The translations under genes were made by a program, and so were the position numbers. The notes beneath the pieces were generated by a model, which did not search any database, was not told the origin of the DNA, and was given only the letters and a program-made list of their open reading frames with translations. A stretch of 64,000 nucleotides of DNA from Luzula sylvatica (taxonomy: Eukaryota; Streptophyta; Magnoliopsida; Poales; Juncaceae), in NCBI GenBank assembly GCA_946800325.1, contig OX326960.1, positions 22,807,150 to 22,871,149 on the forward strand. The letters run 5' to 3'. Positions 50,971 through 63,246 of the stretch are shown here, in pieces. The stretch's first letter is position 1. The number at the start of each line of letters is the position of its first letter.

Positions 50971-51569
50971 ACTTGTTAATTGATTTAGTGTTTTCTCATA
51001 TTTGGGTCTGTCCACTAAATTTTCGAGTTTTTGATGAATTTTGAACGAATTTTTTTAAATTAATGTGGTTTTCAGTTTAATATATTTCAGTAACCCTAAT
51101 TTTTCAAAATTGATTATATGATTTTTTTTGTTATTTATAAGATTTTCTCTGGTAGTTTAGAAAGTAATAAATACTATATTTTCGGTTTTCAAATTACCAC
51201 ATGTAATTGAAGAGTTTCCAGATTTGCTTTTAGGATTTTTTTTGTTGATTGCGAAATCTTGCGCAATAGTTTCAGATAAATGCCAATAATTAGAAACATT
51301 TAAAATATTTTTAAATTGTGACTACAATAAACATGCTATAAATTTCCAATTTTTTGGGTACAATACAATGTAATGCTGCCTAATTTTTTGTTTTTTGGAT
51401 TTTGCAGTTATCAAACGTTTCAAATATCCTCATTTTAAACATAATTTGGATTTATTGTTAATTTGAAATTCTTCTGAAAAACATCGTTAATTGCAAACAT
51501 TTTAGTCGTCGATTCCTAATTACTTTCCTTATTTTTTCAGGTACATATCATTAACGGGTGCACATTTTA
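50971..51569. other. Spacer left of repeat copy A3
   Basis: AT-rich DNA with no recognised gene or element. Confidence 0.3.
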
Positions 51570-51701
51570 CTTAGTAAATTCTAACACATACATATTTTAT
51601 TCTTGAGTATATTCTACAAAATTATTTTGCACATGAAAGGTCCGAAACTATTATTCTCGTAAATAATTAATTGCTAATTCATCACTGCTTGTGATAACTA
51701 T

Positions 51702-52084
51702 GTAGAAAATATTAACAGTATTTTATTGTGAATAAATTTCTCTTAATTTCATTAATTAACTCAACTCATTTCAAGCTCTATATATAAAGAGCTGAAACCC
51801 AAAGGTAAATAACTGTAGTTACAATCTCGGCCGTCTGATCTAACAATCTCTTCATCAGACGGTTGAGATAAAGACCCACTTTACATATTTATTACTAAAG
51901 CCCATCAGTTATTACAAATGCTAAAGCCCAGACAATTACTAAGGCCCAGTATTCTGAATAAGAGCTGTTAATGGATTCACTGGACAGCGCAACGGCTAGA
52001 TCCATTAATTCTTTAAAACGCACACATCTTCTCCAGTTCCTTGATAACTGTCTTCTCCAGTTATCGTTGATTTGATTGCTGACA
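51702..52084. mobile_element. Solo LTR (383 bp)
   Basis: Starts TGTAGAAAATATT and ends TTGCTGACA (TG..CA), flanked by the 5-base duplication AACTA (51697-51701 and 52085-52089). A1 and A2 carry the single uninterrupted site ATAACTACCGAGGCATTTC. A TATA-like TCTATATATAAAGAGC at 51778 fits an LTR promoter. Confidence 0.85.
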
Positions 52085-52692
52085 AACTAGCGATGCATTT
52101 CAGGTTTTAACTTTGGTGTTCGTGTTTTAATTTTGTGGGAATCTACCATGATAAAATGTAGTATAATTCTATGCAGAGGTTTTTAAACTTATAATAAAAT
52201 ATACCTAAGTTTTTATTTTCTATTTTTTATTAAATAAAAAATGTTTTTGTCCCAGATTTATCTATTATTATTTGAGGTCAATAGAAGCTGAAATCATAAT
52301 ATATGATTTATTTATTTATTTTTGACAAAATAATATATAAGGTATTGAGATATGCAAAATCAATCGTATGAGTTATGAACAAACAAAACATGTCCAATTT
52401 CTATAAAGGCATTCATTTCAATAACAGGACATTAAGTGTGTAGTATTACAAAATGACATGACATGTTAATGAGATTACAAATTATCAAGAAAGAGATTGA
52501 AATTACAAAAACAAAATCTTCGTATTCTCATACACCGTTTATCTCTTTCACTTTAATATTATATCTTATTTTGCACCCCAATTACACAAAATATAATTAT
52601 ATTATTTTACAAAAAAATCATATCAGCAAATATCATTTTACATTATCCAGTACTATATTTAAACTTTAAATATGAGAATTAAATATTGTGCG

Positions 52693-53107
52693 CATGTCCG
52701 GCCCCAGTTATAGGCCCAAGAGGTCCGGACTTCGGATCCAAAATGTTCTAAAACATGTTTTATTAAGTTAAAAATAAGTATAATTATAATAACACGGTTA
52801 TAAATTATAAACAATCTTGTGGTTCATTGGTAAAATAATTATTTCTCTCGTGAGGGACAGGAGTTCAAGTCCCACAAACTATTTTTGATTTTTATTTTTT
52901 CAAAATACAATGAAAATATTAACAAAAAAATGATCTAGACAAGATTTTTGAACCTTAAATTTATTGAAGTAAATTTAGAGCCTCAAATAATAAACCACAC
53001 AATCAATATTGACATAATACGTTAACATTTTCTTCAAATAAATTTATTGTATATGGTTCCACTTTCAAAATAGAACTTGGGTACTTGAAAACTTTGGACC
53101 GGACGTG
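52693..53107. mobile_element. hAT-type MITE with tRNA-like core (415 bp)
   Basis: Perfect 8-base duplication ATTGTGCG (52685-52692 and 53108-53115). Ends are CATGTCCGGCCCCA and the complement of TTTGGACCGGACGTG. Its interior holds a tRNA-like sequence at 52817-52877. Confidence 0.82.
52817..52877 (+). other. tRNA-like sequence / pol III promoter remnant
   Basis: TGGTTCATTGG (52820-52830) fits an A box, and GAGTTCAAGTCC (52861-52872) is close to a B box. TTGTGG and CCACAA at the ends can pair as an acceptor-like stem. At 61 nt it is too short for a real tRNA; probably a SINE relic. Confidence 0.5.
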
Positions 53108-53195
53108 ATTGTGCGTCTAATGAAAATCTCAATTTAAATAAATGTATGTATTTGTTAAGAAAAATATTACATTTATAACATAATAGTATAATATA

Positions 53196-54203
53196 GGTGC
53201 ATTTTTTTGTATCCAAATTTTCAAATTTTATCTCAAAAATAACCAATCGTTGAATTAAGAAGTTAATTACAGAAATAACCAACGACGTGGTAAAATTGGC
53301 GGAACCTCCAATTCCGCCAAATTAATAACATTATCAATGGGTTAATAAAACTTTCCATTTCAATTTATCAAACTTCCCATTTATTTTAATCAAGTTAATA
53401 AAGTTTAATAAAATTCATATTATTCTGTCATTTTATACATCTATAATTGTGAACTTTTTAAATATTGTACTCGTATTTGATATCAGATATCGACGATTTT
53501 GTATTTGTATTTTTTTTTTTTGATATTGTATTCGAAATTGGATACCGGATATCGCATTTGTATCCGTATTCGAAATCGGGTACCGGATGTCGTATTCGTA
53601 TCGGATAATGAATACGGAATATCGATTTCGAATACGAATACGAATACGATATCCGGTATCCGAATACGAAAGCATATCCGATATTCGATACAAATACGAT
53701 ATCCGATTTCGGATACGGGTATGAATATGATATATGATATCCGATTTCGAATACAGATACTAATACAATATTCGGTTTTCGATTTCGAATACGGATACAA
53801 ATACGATATTCGATATCCGAATACAAAATTAGTATCGATGTCTGATACGAATACAATATCCGATTTCAAATACGGTATCCGATATCTGATACGAATACGA
53901 TATATGATTTCGGATATGGATACGAATACGATATCCGGTATCTGATTTCGAATACGGATACGAATACGACATCAAATACAAATAAAATATTAAATGAACT
54001 TGTAAGTACATATGTATATGTATAAATGATGAATTGTATGAAATTTCATTGAACTTTAATAACTTGATTAAAAACAAACTTGAACTTTATATATTTGACG
54101 GCGGGATACCTGATCCCGTCAATATTTTTTTCTAATTAACTTCAAGCTTTGATTGTTTTTGTATAAAATTTGACAACTTGGGTACAAAGAAGAAAAATGC
54201 GCC
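53196..54203. mobile_element. MULE-like element (1008 bp)
   Basis: Terminal inverted repeats of about 40 bases: GGTGCATTTTTTTGTATCC then AAATTTTCAAATTTTAT, mirrored at 54160-54203. Flanks TATAATATA (53187-53195) and TACAATATA (54204-54212) are an 8/9 match, the Mutator target size. The interior is a GATATCCGATTTCGAATACG-type array. No transposase. Confidence 0.75.
53460..53985. repeat. GATATCCG / CGAATACG minisatellite
   Basis: Degenerate tandem units of 20-45 bases built from GATATCCG, GATTTCGAATACG and AATACGA words. Frames across it are repeat artefacts. Confidence 0.8.
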
Positions 54204-54645
54204 TACAATATATATGTGAATATTTCATTATATATATTTATAATTATGTTTAAAGAATGCATTTCTATAAAAAAACATATTTGGAACTAGAAAGTATTTA
54301 TAGAAATACAAATATTTGTTTGAATTTTTTTTTTTTCAAAACAAATAAAAAAAATTAGAAACCAGAAAATATTTACAGACAACTTATTATTATTTTTAAA
54401 CAAATATTTGGAAACTAGAAAATATTTATAGACATACAATCTTTTTTCTTTTGAAAAATATAATTCATTTTCAAAACAAATATTTTGAATCTAGGAAAAA
54501 AAATAGACATACAATTTTTTTATTTTGAAAAAAATATAATTTTCAGTATATAAGACAATAATTATAGGTATAATATTTTATAAATATAATATTGGTTCTT
54601 ACGGTACATTTTTAAAAATTATGATTTTGTCAGATGCTATTGGTT

Positions 54646-55380
54646 CTTACGAGTCACAATAATGTGCAAATAAAGTAATATACTTCGAATATCTAAATAA
54701 ATTCATCTGAATACTTATTCTATTATACAAATAAATTTATAGTATATTTTAATGTAATACTAATATATAAGAAATTCACAATAATACTTATTTTAAGATT
54801 CCATGAGAGGAGAAATGAAAAAAAAAAACATATATTGCTATTTCGTTGTCAAAATTGAATATTTTTTTTATTTTAAAGTATTTACGTAGAATTAACAACT
54901 TAGTTCTATTAGAAAAAAAATACATATTCTTATCCTCGAAAGTATAGTGCTTATAATATTTTCGAGCAAAATAAAATAATAATAATACATGTATAGTATA
55001 ATGAGTCATGTATTATCATTATGAACAAAATATGAATAAAAAATTCTTTGTAACCTCACAAATCACAAATATACAGAAAATATATTTCTTACAAAATTTA
55101 AAATACATGACATGATTATTCATAATATCACAACAAAAATTGAAGATAATATTTTAATTTCCTAAAATACAAAATATAAAAGAAAAATAATAATTCGCAT
55201 CATAAAATTTTCTTTTATGTTTCCGAAACGGAACGATGGTACCTTCTAGTAGGGTACCTTCTAGTGTTTACTAAAAAATGTCATACTTTAGATTTTTTTT
55301 TGTTCATTGTAAACTTTTTATTAACATTAACGATATGAATATTAATAGTATCCGTGGCGAAGTCGCGGGCATTGTCCTAG
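54646..55380 (+). mobile_element. Helitron 3' end (5' end not located)
   Basis: Plus-strand hairpin CCGTGGCGAAGTCGCGG (55352-55368, 7-bp stem with two G-T pairs), then GCATTGTC and CTAG (55377-55380) followed by T. Start is arbitrary. Confidence 0.55.
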
Positions 55381-55677
55381 TATAATACAATAGACATGTA
55401 TAACATTTTCCTATCAAATACATATCTTACCTCATGTTGTAACAAAGCCATGATTTTTTAAGTACATATCCATGTATTTGCTATCTTGCGCCATGTGTGT
55501 TCGATATTAAATTCAACTAAAATCATTACCTAGATATAATTTAAGTAAGTTCGTTACCACAAAACATATAACTCAACTAACCCGAAACCCTAAAGTAAAT
55601 ACACAGCACCACAAACACATATCCTAATTACAAGTATAAATAAACTACACAAAAATATGCTAAATATATAGTTGTAA

Positions 55678-58600
55678 CTATACACTCGTCTTCCTATTGC
55701 GGTTCATTTTATGTAACCAACAACTCAAGGGCTTCGGTCTTCTCGTTTCTCTATCGAACCCTCTTATGCATACAACTCCTTCATATAATAGTTTATTATT
55801 ATTATTATTATTTGTAATTAGTAAGCATACAAATAATTAATTTACAAAATCAGAAAAAGGTATATCCTTATTGGGTTTGTTTTTTATACCTCTCCAAAAG
55901 CAAAATTGTATTTCAGATGTAGACAGACCTGCATAAAAAATTAAAAATAAACTCGCCATTTATTTACAACCAAATATTTCTAGGTCCATTTCTAAGATTA
56001 ACTCACCTTGAAGCACTGTACTGACGCTGCTTCCGCAGTAGCAACGGAGTTTTGTTAACCGCCGTATCTCATCTCTCGAAATCCTTACTGGGTTTCGGGA
56101 CGTACCATGATCAGCAAATACCTAAAATTCCATACATTTATTATTTTGATTATTACAAGTACGTGCCAATAATTGTTCAATTTACCAACCTCATTGATTT
56201 GAAAGTACGTGCCGTTTAGAGGAAAACTTCCTCTCATTGCAGTTCTACATGGTATCTGTTCATTCACACAATAACAAAAATAAAATGGATCATTTCAATT
56301 TATTAAATGGTTGAGAGATATCTAAAAAAATTGTTTTCCCCTTTTTTTCTTTTTTGAAATATAAACGTACCAGAATAGAGCCTTCGACATATTCATTTTT
56401 CTCCTCTTCCGAAAGAGGCACAAAATCTACACAATTTTCACAACGGTTGTGTCCATCTGGTTCTGTTCATAAATTATAATTGTCCATACATTAATCAGCA
56501 TTAAGTTTATAAAAATATGATATAAATATACGTTCATTTTTGTCAATTTTGGTAAAATATACCAGGAGTAAATATTATCAAGAGATAATGAGATGGATCA
56601 TTCTTATTTCTTTCTTCAAAATTCAACTGTCGAAAATTAAATTCATTAATCCCCATATTAAACTTAGAAGTTTAAGTGAATTCAGAAATAACGGAAAGGC
56701 AATGAATTAAAATAAAAGTCTTACCCATTTCAAAACAGGGTGTCCATCTGGAATTTCATACCTACCAAATCAAAGAAATGTATTCAGTTGTATCTTTATT
56801 TATTCAATTCATTTTACCTGATATTTTAAGTACTAGTTTACTTACACATCGTGAACGGTTCTAAGACTGCCTTGATTCTTCAACATCGAGGCCTGGACAG
56901 GTAGCATCACAAGAGCCCTGGAAATATCCTCGATATCTATCTCTCTCACTCGATCATTATGCTTGCTCGTAAACTCCTCTAAATGTTTTACAAACGCCTC
57001 CACGTCCAATTTGATCGTGGGTATTTCATCAGGGTCATCAAGAAATATATCCTCAATGTCGTCAGTTAAGGGTTCTCGATTTTCTTCATTTGTTTCTCGA
57101 TCTGGGCTCGAGGGTTCTTCTATTATCGGTTCTGCCTTGGTCTTTGAGGATTCAGACAATTGAATAGTGCCTTTGTCTGCACTGTTTTCGTCGATTCCAG
57201 GGAGCATTAGTCTAGCACTACAAATTTATAACTTACATCAATATAAATATTCGATCAAGAGAGAGAAAGAGAGAGAGAGAGAAAGAGAGAGAGACCTGGC
57301 GAAAGCACTAGCATAATGCCTGCACTGAATCCTGAAAGGACAAGCATTACAATTTGGTTTGCTTTTCGTGCAGAAAACCTGTAATGAAATAATCAAATTA
57401 AACACTTCACCGTGCTTTAAAAAATTTAATATGAAAGAACGAATCAAATGTACCTTGCCACAAGTTATCATCTGATAATGAAGCTCGTACCTGTCAATTT
57501 TATTTTGTAAGTTTGGGAAATATATTATAATTTATAAACCCCAACTTAATTTCCCTCTCCACTATTACCTAAGAAAATATAGTACAAGGGGCTTATAAGG
57601 TAATTTAGTGTGAAAATTTTACAACTTACAATGTCTTTTGGTCAAGCTTGCGAAGTCTTGGCCACAGATACCCCTGAATCGAATTCATCATTGGATATCT
57701 ACAAATACAAAATAACAAAAATATTTATATATATATCTATATATATATTAAAGAAATGTTTACAGTTCGAGAAGATGGATCTGAAGCTCTTCAGGAAGAG
57801 GTTCGATTGGGACCCATCCAAGCCTTACACAAATCCTTCCCACATTCGTATCGACCTAATAAATAAATAGATCAAAATCATTGTAATTATTCTTACTATC
57901 GTATTATTATTAGGAGGCAGATTTCATTCATATTTAACCTAATAATCAATAAAGAAGGGTAAATATTTTTTAAAAGAAATATAGAAATTACCGGGAAGGC
58001 AGGTTGATGGAGAGCCAAAAGGCGAATGCATTCCACGCTCTTTAGCCCTAATCCATATATACTCAACAAAAATTCCCTGAAAAAATTAACAACACTTCTT
58101 TTATATGTATATCTGCAAAATAATACAAAATAAATGGAATGGAATAGTCAAAAAGAATTTAAAGTTTACTTTGCTTGCTCTGGCGGGACATCTCTAAGCC
58201 ATTCGAGATCTAAGCTCCCGTGATCTCTAGCCACTCGTTTCAAGAAAGCCTGAAATTTAGGGTAATTAAATGCACAATTGAACCATAATTTGGGAATCAT
58301 AATTCATTTAGCTCTCCAAAAGCATTAAATACCTGAATTCTTTCGGCTAATACATTACCCTGTCCACGACTACTAATAGCCTCCGCAACTTCATCCACAT
58401 GGGCTTTTATCACATCTTCCCAATTCACCAAATCATCTCTCTTCACGTTGACAATACTAATTTCTCTCTCTTCCTCATGATGATTTTGGCTTGCGGTCCG
58501 CCTCAATGCATCCCAATCAATGTTCTCTGTGCCGTTATGATACCCCCTTCTCGCTATTTCTGGTACGCATTTGCCTTTTCGGAGTACTTTATTATTGAAT

Positions 58601-60291
58601 ATTTTTGGGTTTTGATTTTGCTTGTCACTAGCCCTCGCCTTGTCCCATTTATCATCTACATGACAGCAACAAATTAAATTGTCAAAATATTTGTCAAGTA
58701 TAAATTAATAAGAAAATGGTTAAAATTTTTTTTTATGGAGATACACTCAACCGGCATTTTTCTTGTCTGGCCAAGGGCTTCTACTATTTGAAGGAAATGC
58801 GGACGTAAGGGATATGAATGCAGAACTACAATCCAATAAACAAAATAAATTGATATATAAATATATAAATACATGATGGCAATAAAATGATAAAAACAAA
58901 TAGAAACTTATTATTTAATTTTAACCTTGATAAATGATCTGAAACATTTTGAGTCAAATAAGCTCCCACAACCGAGTCCATCACGGACCCGTTCCATTCA
59001 GAAAATCTTCGATCGCCTAAAATACAAATAAATTTCAAACATATTGTAGGATAGCCAAGATATTTCTTATCTGATATGGATAAAAATGATATTTTTAGGT
59101 TTCGTAGGGTGCTCAAAGATATAACCTTGAACGAGTTTCATTATCGTATTGAAGCCATCTGCGAGTTTGCTGAATTTTTCTCTCTCAGTCCTCCAAAATT
59201 TCTCGTTTTCTGAATTTTCCCCTGATGATGAGCTGGCACCCTGTTCTTTATTTCCAATTATTTTATCACATTCTTCATCGGTTTTCTCGTCAAATAACAC
59301 TTTTGGCTTGTGTTTCTTCTCCTTATCTTTTGCAGGAGATTTTTTCTCCTCGTGAGGCACAATTGCTAAATTGTCCGAATCGATATTTAAGTTTTTCATT
59401 TTGATTTTTTTCATCTTTTTCTCAGCCCCGAGAAGCCTTACAATCTCGTTCAGGGTTAGTTTTTCAATATCTTCACTCACAAACCCAACCGATTCATTTT
59501 CTTCGGCCATATTTCCACAATTTTGATTGGTACGAATCAAAGATTCATTTGTACTCGGTTCTTCTCGAAAGTTAAGTTTTCTTCGCACATGTTTTGGTAC
59601 GGATTCACCGATATTGCAGAAATTCGTGCTCGTACCAACTCTTGTTTCCTCCACATCAATTTTAGTAAAAATATCAGTCCTTTCTTTGTTTGTTATATTA
59701 AGAGTCCTCTTGTTTCTCCTCACGTAGACAATATCATTTTTTATTGGAGTAACTAGATCCAATATAACGCTATCTTTTGATTTTCCTGAGTTGTTGGGTT
59801 TTGGGTCTGAATTAGGGGAGCCTTTTGAGTTAACGAGGACTTCTAACATTGTGGATTTTGGAGTTTGGGGAGAGAAACGGGGATTCGAAAGTTGTGAATT
59901 TGAAATTGGAGTTTTGTTGCTCCTTGTTCCCTGATCTTGTATTACCTTGGGCTTGAATTTTCTTCTTTTTGGATATTTATGATTCGATCCCTGGTTTTTT
60001 TCATTATTAACTTCGGACTCGTGTTCTTTATCATCGTGCAACGTTTGGTTCTTATTAGTAACCGAGTCGGTTTCTTGGGTTTGAATTTCTTTCCGGTGCA
60101 AGCCATTTCTCTTTTTCGCATTTAAAATCTGTTTCGTGTCAAAATATTTAAACAAAAGTTTGTAATGAGGGACTGATGGTAAGTTGTAACATGTAAAATG
60201 GATGCTTAGAAGAAGTTACCTCTTCGAGACTGAGACTCAGAGACAATACCACTTCTTGTTTTAAGCTGGCTCCTGTTTTAATTGTTCCCAT
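55678..60291 (-). CDS. DEMETER-like 5-methylcytosine DNA glycosylase/lyase (DML3-like), 19 exons, 964 aa
   Basis: DME/ROS1/DML enzymes cut out 5-methylcytosine in the nucleus, starting active DNA demethylation. Exons: 60220-60291, 59126-60128, 58926-59016, 58752-58825, 58333-58655, 58170-58249, 57993-58077, 57764-57855, 57630-57698, 57454-57490, 57296-57378, 56846-57217, 56725-56761, 56563-56626, 56371-56462, 56190-56255, 56007-56121, 55890-55928, 55678-55778. All introns are GT-AG, phases fit and no stop interrupts. Motifs: basic YPKRRKFKPKV (76-86), GDRRFSEWNGSVMDSVVGAY (359-378), helix-hairpin-helix with catalytic Lys560 in GLGLKSVEC and Asp578 in VDTN (18 apart, as in ROS1), 4Fe-4S cysteines 645, 652, 655, 661, and IPCRTAMRGSFPLNGTYFQ. 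The short length fits DML3 better than DME or ROS1. The C-terminus is unusual: the permuted CXXC region is shortened and the last residues diverge. Confidence 0.93.
57256..57294. repeat. GA-rich microsatellite in DML intron
   Basis: GA/GAAA repeats that form the pyrimidine-rich start of the intron between exons 11 and 12 on the coding strand. Confidence 0.8.
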
Positions 60292-61847
60292 GTCTTAACT
60301 CTGCAGTTATAAGAAAAAAAATGAACGTCAAGTCGAGGAAACCAAATTACTAACAAGAAATTGAAAATTTACCCACAAAAATAAGCAAGTAATTGTAATT
60401 CAAGTGTAAGATACCCTATACAAGTCTAAAAATGGAGTTTAATGCTTACATGACAATTCAATTGAAACAAAAACTAATGAGTAAGTAGCAAAGATTAATT
60501 GAGAAAAACCAAGTAATGCAAAATTGGATCATTCAAGAGAAAAAAGACAAACTACAAACTCAAATCGCACAGACATTAGTGTAAAATTTTACCAATTTCA
60601 TCTCCCAGTTATCCAAAACAGAAAATACTTTACCGAGAGAGAGAGAGAGAAAGATCAGTGCCGGAGAAGCCGAAGTAATGTAAGACAGAGAAACAAGAGA
60701 CTGGGGGAAACAGGAGGAGAAATATTGGGGCATACGAAAACAATATTGTTGGATATTTTGTGAACTTCGAAATTATGATATTTGTGTATAGATTTACCTT
60801 TCCAAATTACATCACACAAATAACATCGATTATGTTTATGACTATGAGCAAGTACACAAAAAATCATACCATTTAATTTAATGATGAAATTCACATCTTT
60901 TATCTTTCCAAGACACGTATATCCTCAATATATTTGAATCTTACACGTGTTGTTGATTGACGGGGGTCAATAGCAAAGAGCAAATTCCCTTTTTTTTTTT
61001 TTTTTTCTTTTCTTGAATTTAAAAAAAAATCAATAAATTTTTGAGAAACTCCAATAAAAGGTCCTATAATTATCTCCCTATATGTATATTTCATAGTATT
61101 ACAATTTTTTGGACCAAAATACCCCTCTATTTTTCATCTTTAAATTTAATAAACATATTTTTGTATTATTGTATTAATTTAAAATCATTATAAATATTTT
61201 TTAACATTTACTAATTTAAAAAATTATATGTCATATACATAATTTTAATTTTTAATTTTTTATATATTTTATCATAGAAACTTAAAATTAAATAAAAATA
61301 TGATATAAAAAATATTCCTGAAAATATGTTGACAAATTAATATTATTCTAGTATTTAATTTTAATGTTAAATAGTTATTAATAAAAATAGTTACTAAATA
61401 ATATTTTTTACCAAATAGCAAATTAATATTATTCTAGTATTTGGACCTCGAATCATACAACCTATGTACTCATCGTATGCAATTACTTAATATAGTGCTA
61501 ATAAATTTTGTATCAATCCAAAAGGCACTGCAAATTATTCATAATATCACATTTAATGGGGAAAATAATTAAACAAATAATATCGAAGTTTAATTAAAAA
61601 AAACATAATTAAAAGATCTATTAACATCATATGATACTTTAAATTTACAAATTACAAAAATAACAATAGTATCCGATATATGTTTCTAAGTTGAAAACGT
61701 TATTTATCTTCTAAGTGGTAAACTATAATTTCTCATTCTATAATTTTTTAAATTTTTTAATATTAAAGTTGTTCCATACAAAATATAAATAAACCTACTT
61801 AGTATTATATATGATTCTTACAATTATAGTTGTAGAAATATTAATAA
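60292..61847. other. DML upstream region and intergenic DNA
   Basis: An acceptor-like ATAACTGCAG lies just before the ATG, so a 5' UTR intron is likely. A GA-rich leader (60635-60652) may be the first exon. Beyond 60900 is AT-rich DNA; 61000-61150 resembles 33060-33270. Confidence 0.4.
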
Positions 61848-63246
61848 CTAGCTTTTTCCCCGCGCAATTGCGCGGGAGCCCTCGAGTTTGTCATGATTAT
61901 TCGCACATCCGTGATTTGGTATATTTTTAACCCTCTAATTTTTTTTGGATATTGTAAAAAATCCTCTATCTTTTCGTAAACTCCAAAAAAAAACTCTTTA
62001 CCAAACTTTTATTTTAAAATACTCCTTATGGATGATATTAATTTTTTTTTTCCAAAATACCCTCCAAATCTCATATGTAATAATTAAAAGTTATTTTTGT
62101 TATTTTTTTATTAATTTTAAGAAAATTCATAAACACTTCTTAACATGTAGTGATTTAAAAAAATTTAAATTATTACATATTTTGTTTATATAATTTTAAT
62201 ATTCCATTCTTTATTCATAAAAAACTTACATTAAATAATAATAAATAAACATCTTGCAAATATATTCATAGAAAATATCTATTTAAACATCTATTTTTTT
62301 ATTTTAGTTTTTCTTTTATGTATTTTTTAATAGTTTTATGATATTTTATTTTTAAATATTTGCAAGATGTTCTTTTAATAATATTGTTCAACTTATTATA
62401 ATTTTATGTTAGTTTTTCAAGAAAAATAATACATAAGTCGAATATTTGTAATGAATGAAATATTAAAATTATATAACATATAACATATAGTAATTTTTTT
62501 TAATTATTATATATTACAAAAAGTTTAAGAATTTTTTAAAATTAAAAAGCATTTTTTTAAAATGAATACATATGTAAATTAATTATTTTTTACAATATCT
62601 ACAAATTTAAGGAGTCTTTTGAAAATTTTCCAAGTAAAGTGGTGATAGGGAGGCATAATAAGGTGGTGATGTGGAGGCATGAGATGAGAGGAATTATTAA
62701 TAATGTAAAAATGGACCGAAATTTAAATTAAAAATGACCAAAATGTTAATAAAAAGTACCAAAGTGTGAACTAAAACTGAAAAGGACCAAAATATAAATA
62801 AAAAGAACTATAATGTAAATTCAAAAATGTAAAAAAGGACCGGCATGTAAATAAAAGAGGATCAAGATGTAAATATGAAGGACCAAAATGTAAGTTTCTA
62901 AACTTAAAAGGACAAAAATGTAAATAGAAAGGATCAAAATGTAGTTTTTTCAACTAAAAAGGACCAAATTGTAAATAAAAAGGACCAAAATGTAAATAAT
63001 TCAAAGAGGCCCCTGGACCAAAGTGTAATTTTTCAAACTTGAAAGGACAAAATGTAAATAAAAAGGACCAAAGTGTAAATAAAAAAGGACCAAAATGTAA
63101 ATAAAAAGGACCAAAATGTATTTTTTTCAAATAAAAAGGACCAAAATGTAAATAAAAAAGGACCAAAATGTAATTTTTTTACAAAGAGGCCCCTGATGAC
63201 GTGGCCGCACAGATTTCTTCCATTTCTCTTAACTTTATACATAAGA
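61848..63246 (-). mobile_element. Non-autonomous Helitron with internal minisatellite (1.4 kb)
   Basis: Minus-strand 3' end: perfect hairpin CCCGCGCAATTGCGCGGG, then GAAAAAG and CTAG (61848-61851) followed by T. 5' end at about 63246 starts TCTTATGTATAAAGTTAAG, the same start as the 18211-19022 copy, and both have a CACGTCATC motif about 50 bases in. The base before TC is T, not the usual A. Confidence 0.8.
62700..63180. repeat. Minisatellite inside Helitron, unit about 20 bp
   Basis: About 22 degenerate copies of AAAAAGGACCAAAATGTAAA, the same unit as in 18495-18945. Confidence 0.88.

Larger units (their letters stand above)
51570..54645. repeat. Low-copy repeat A, copy A3 (diverged)
   Basis: Parts at 51575-51700, 52090-52460 and 54420-54645 align with A1/A2 (e.g. 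GCATTTCAGGTTTTAACTTT, TAATTATAGGTATA). It is broken up by a solo LTR, a hAT MITE and a MULE-like element. Confidence 0.75.

Noticed and set aside
52817..52877. A functional tRNA gene
   Set aside because: About 61 nt, no proper anticodon arm or variable loop, and located inside a MITE.
53433..53945. Tyr/Ile/Arg-rich frames (up to 148 aa)
   Set aside because: They are translations of the GATATCCG/CGAATACG array.
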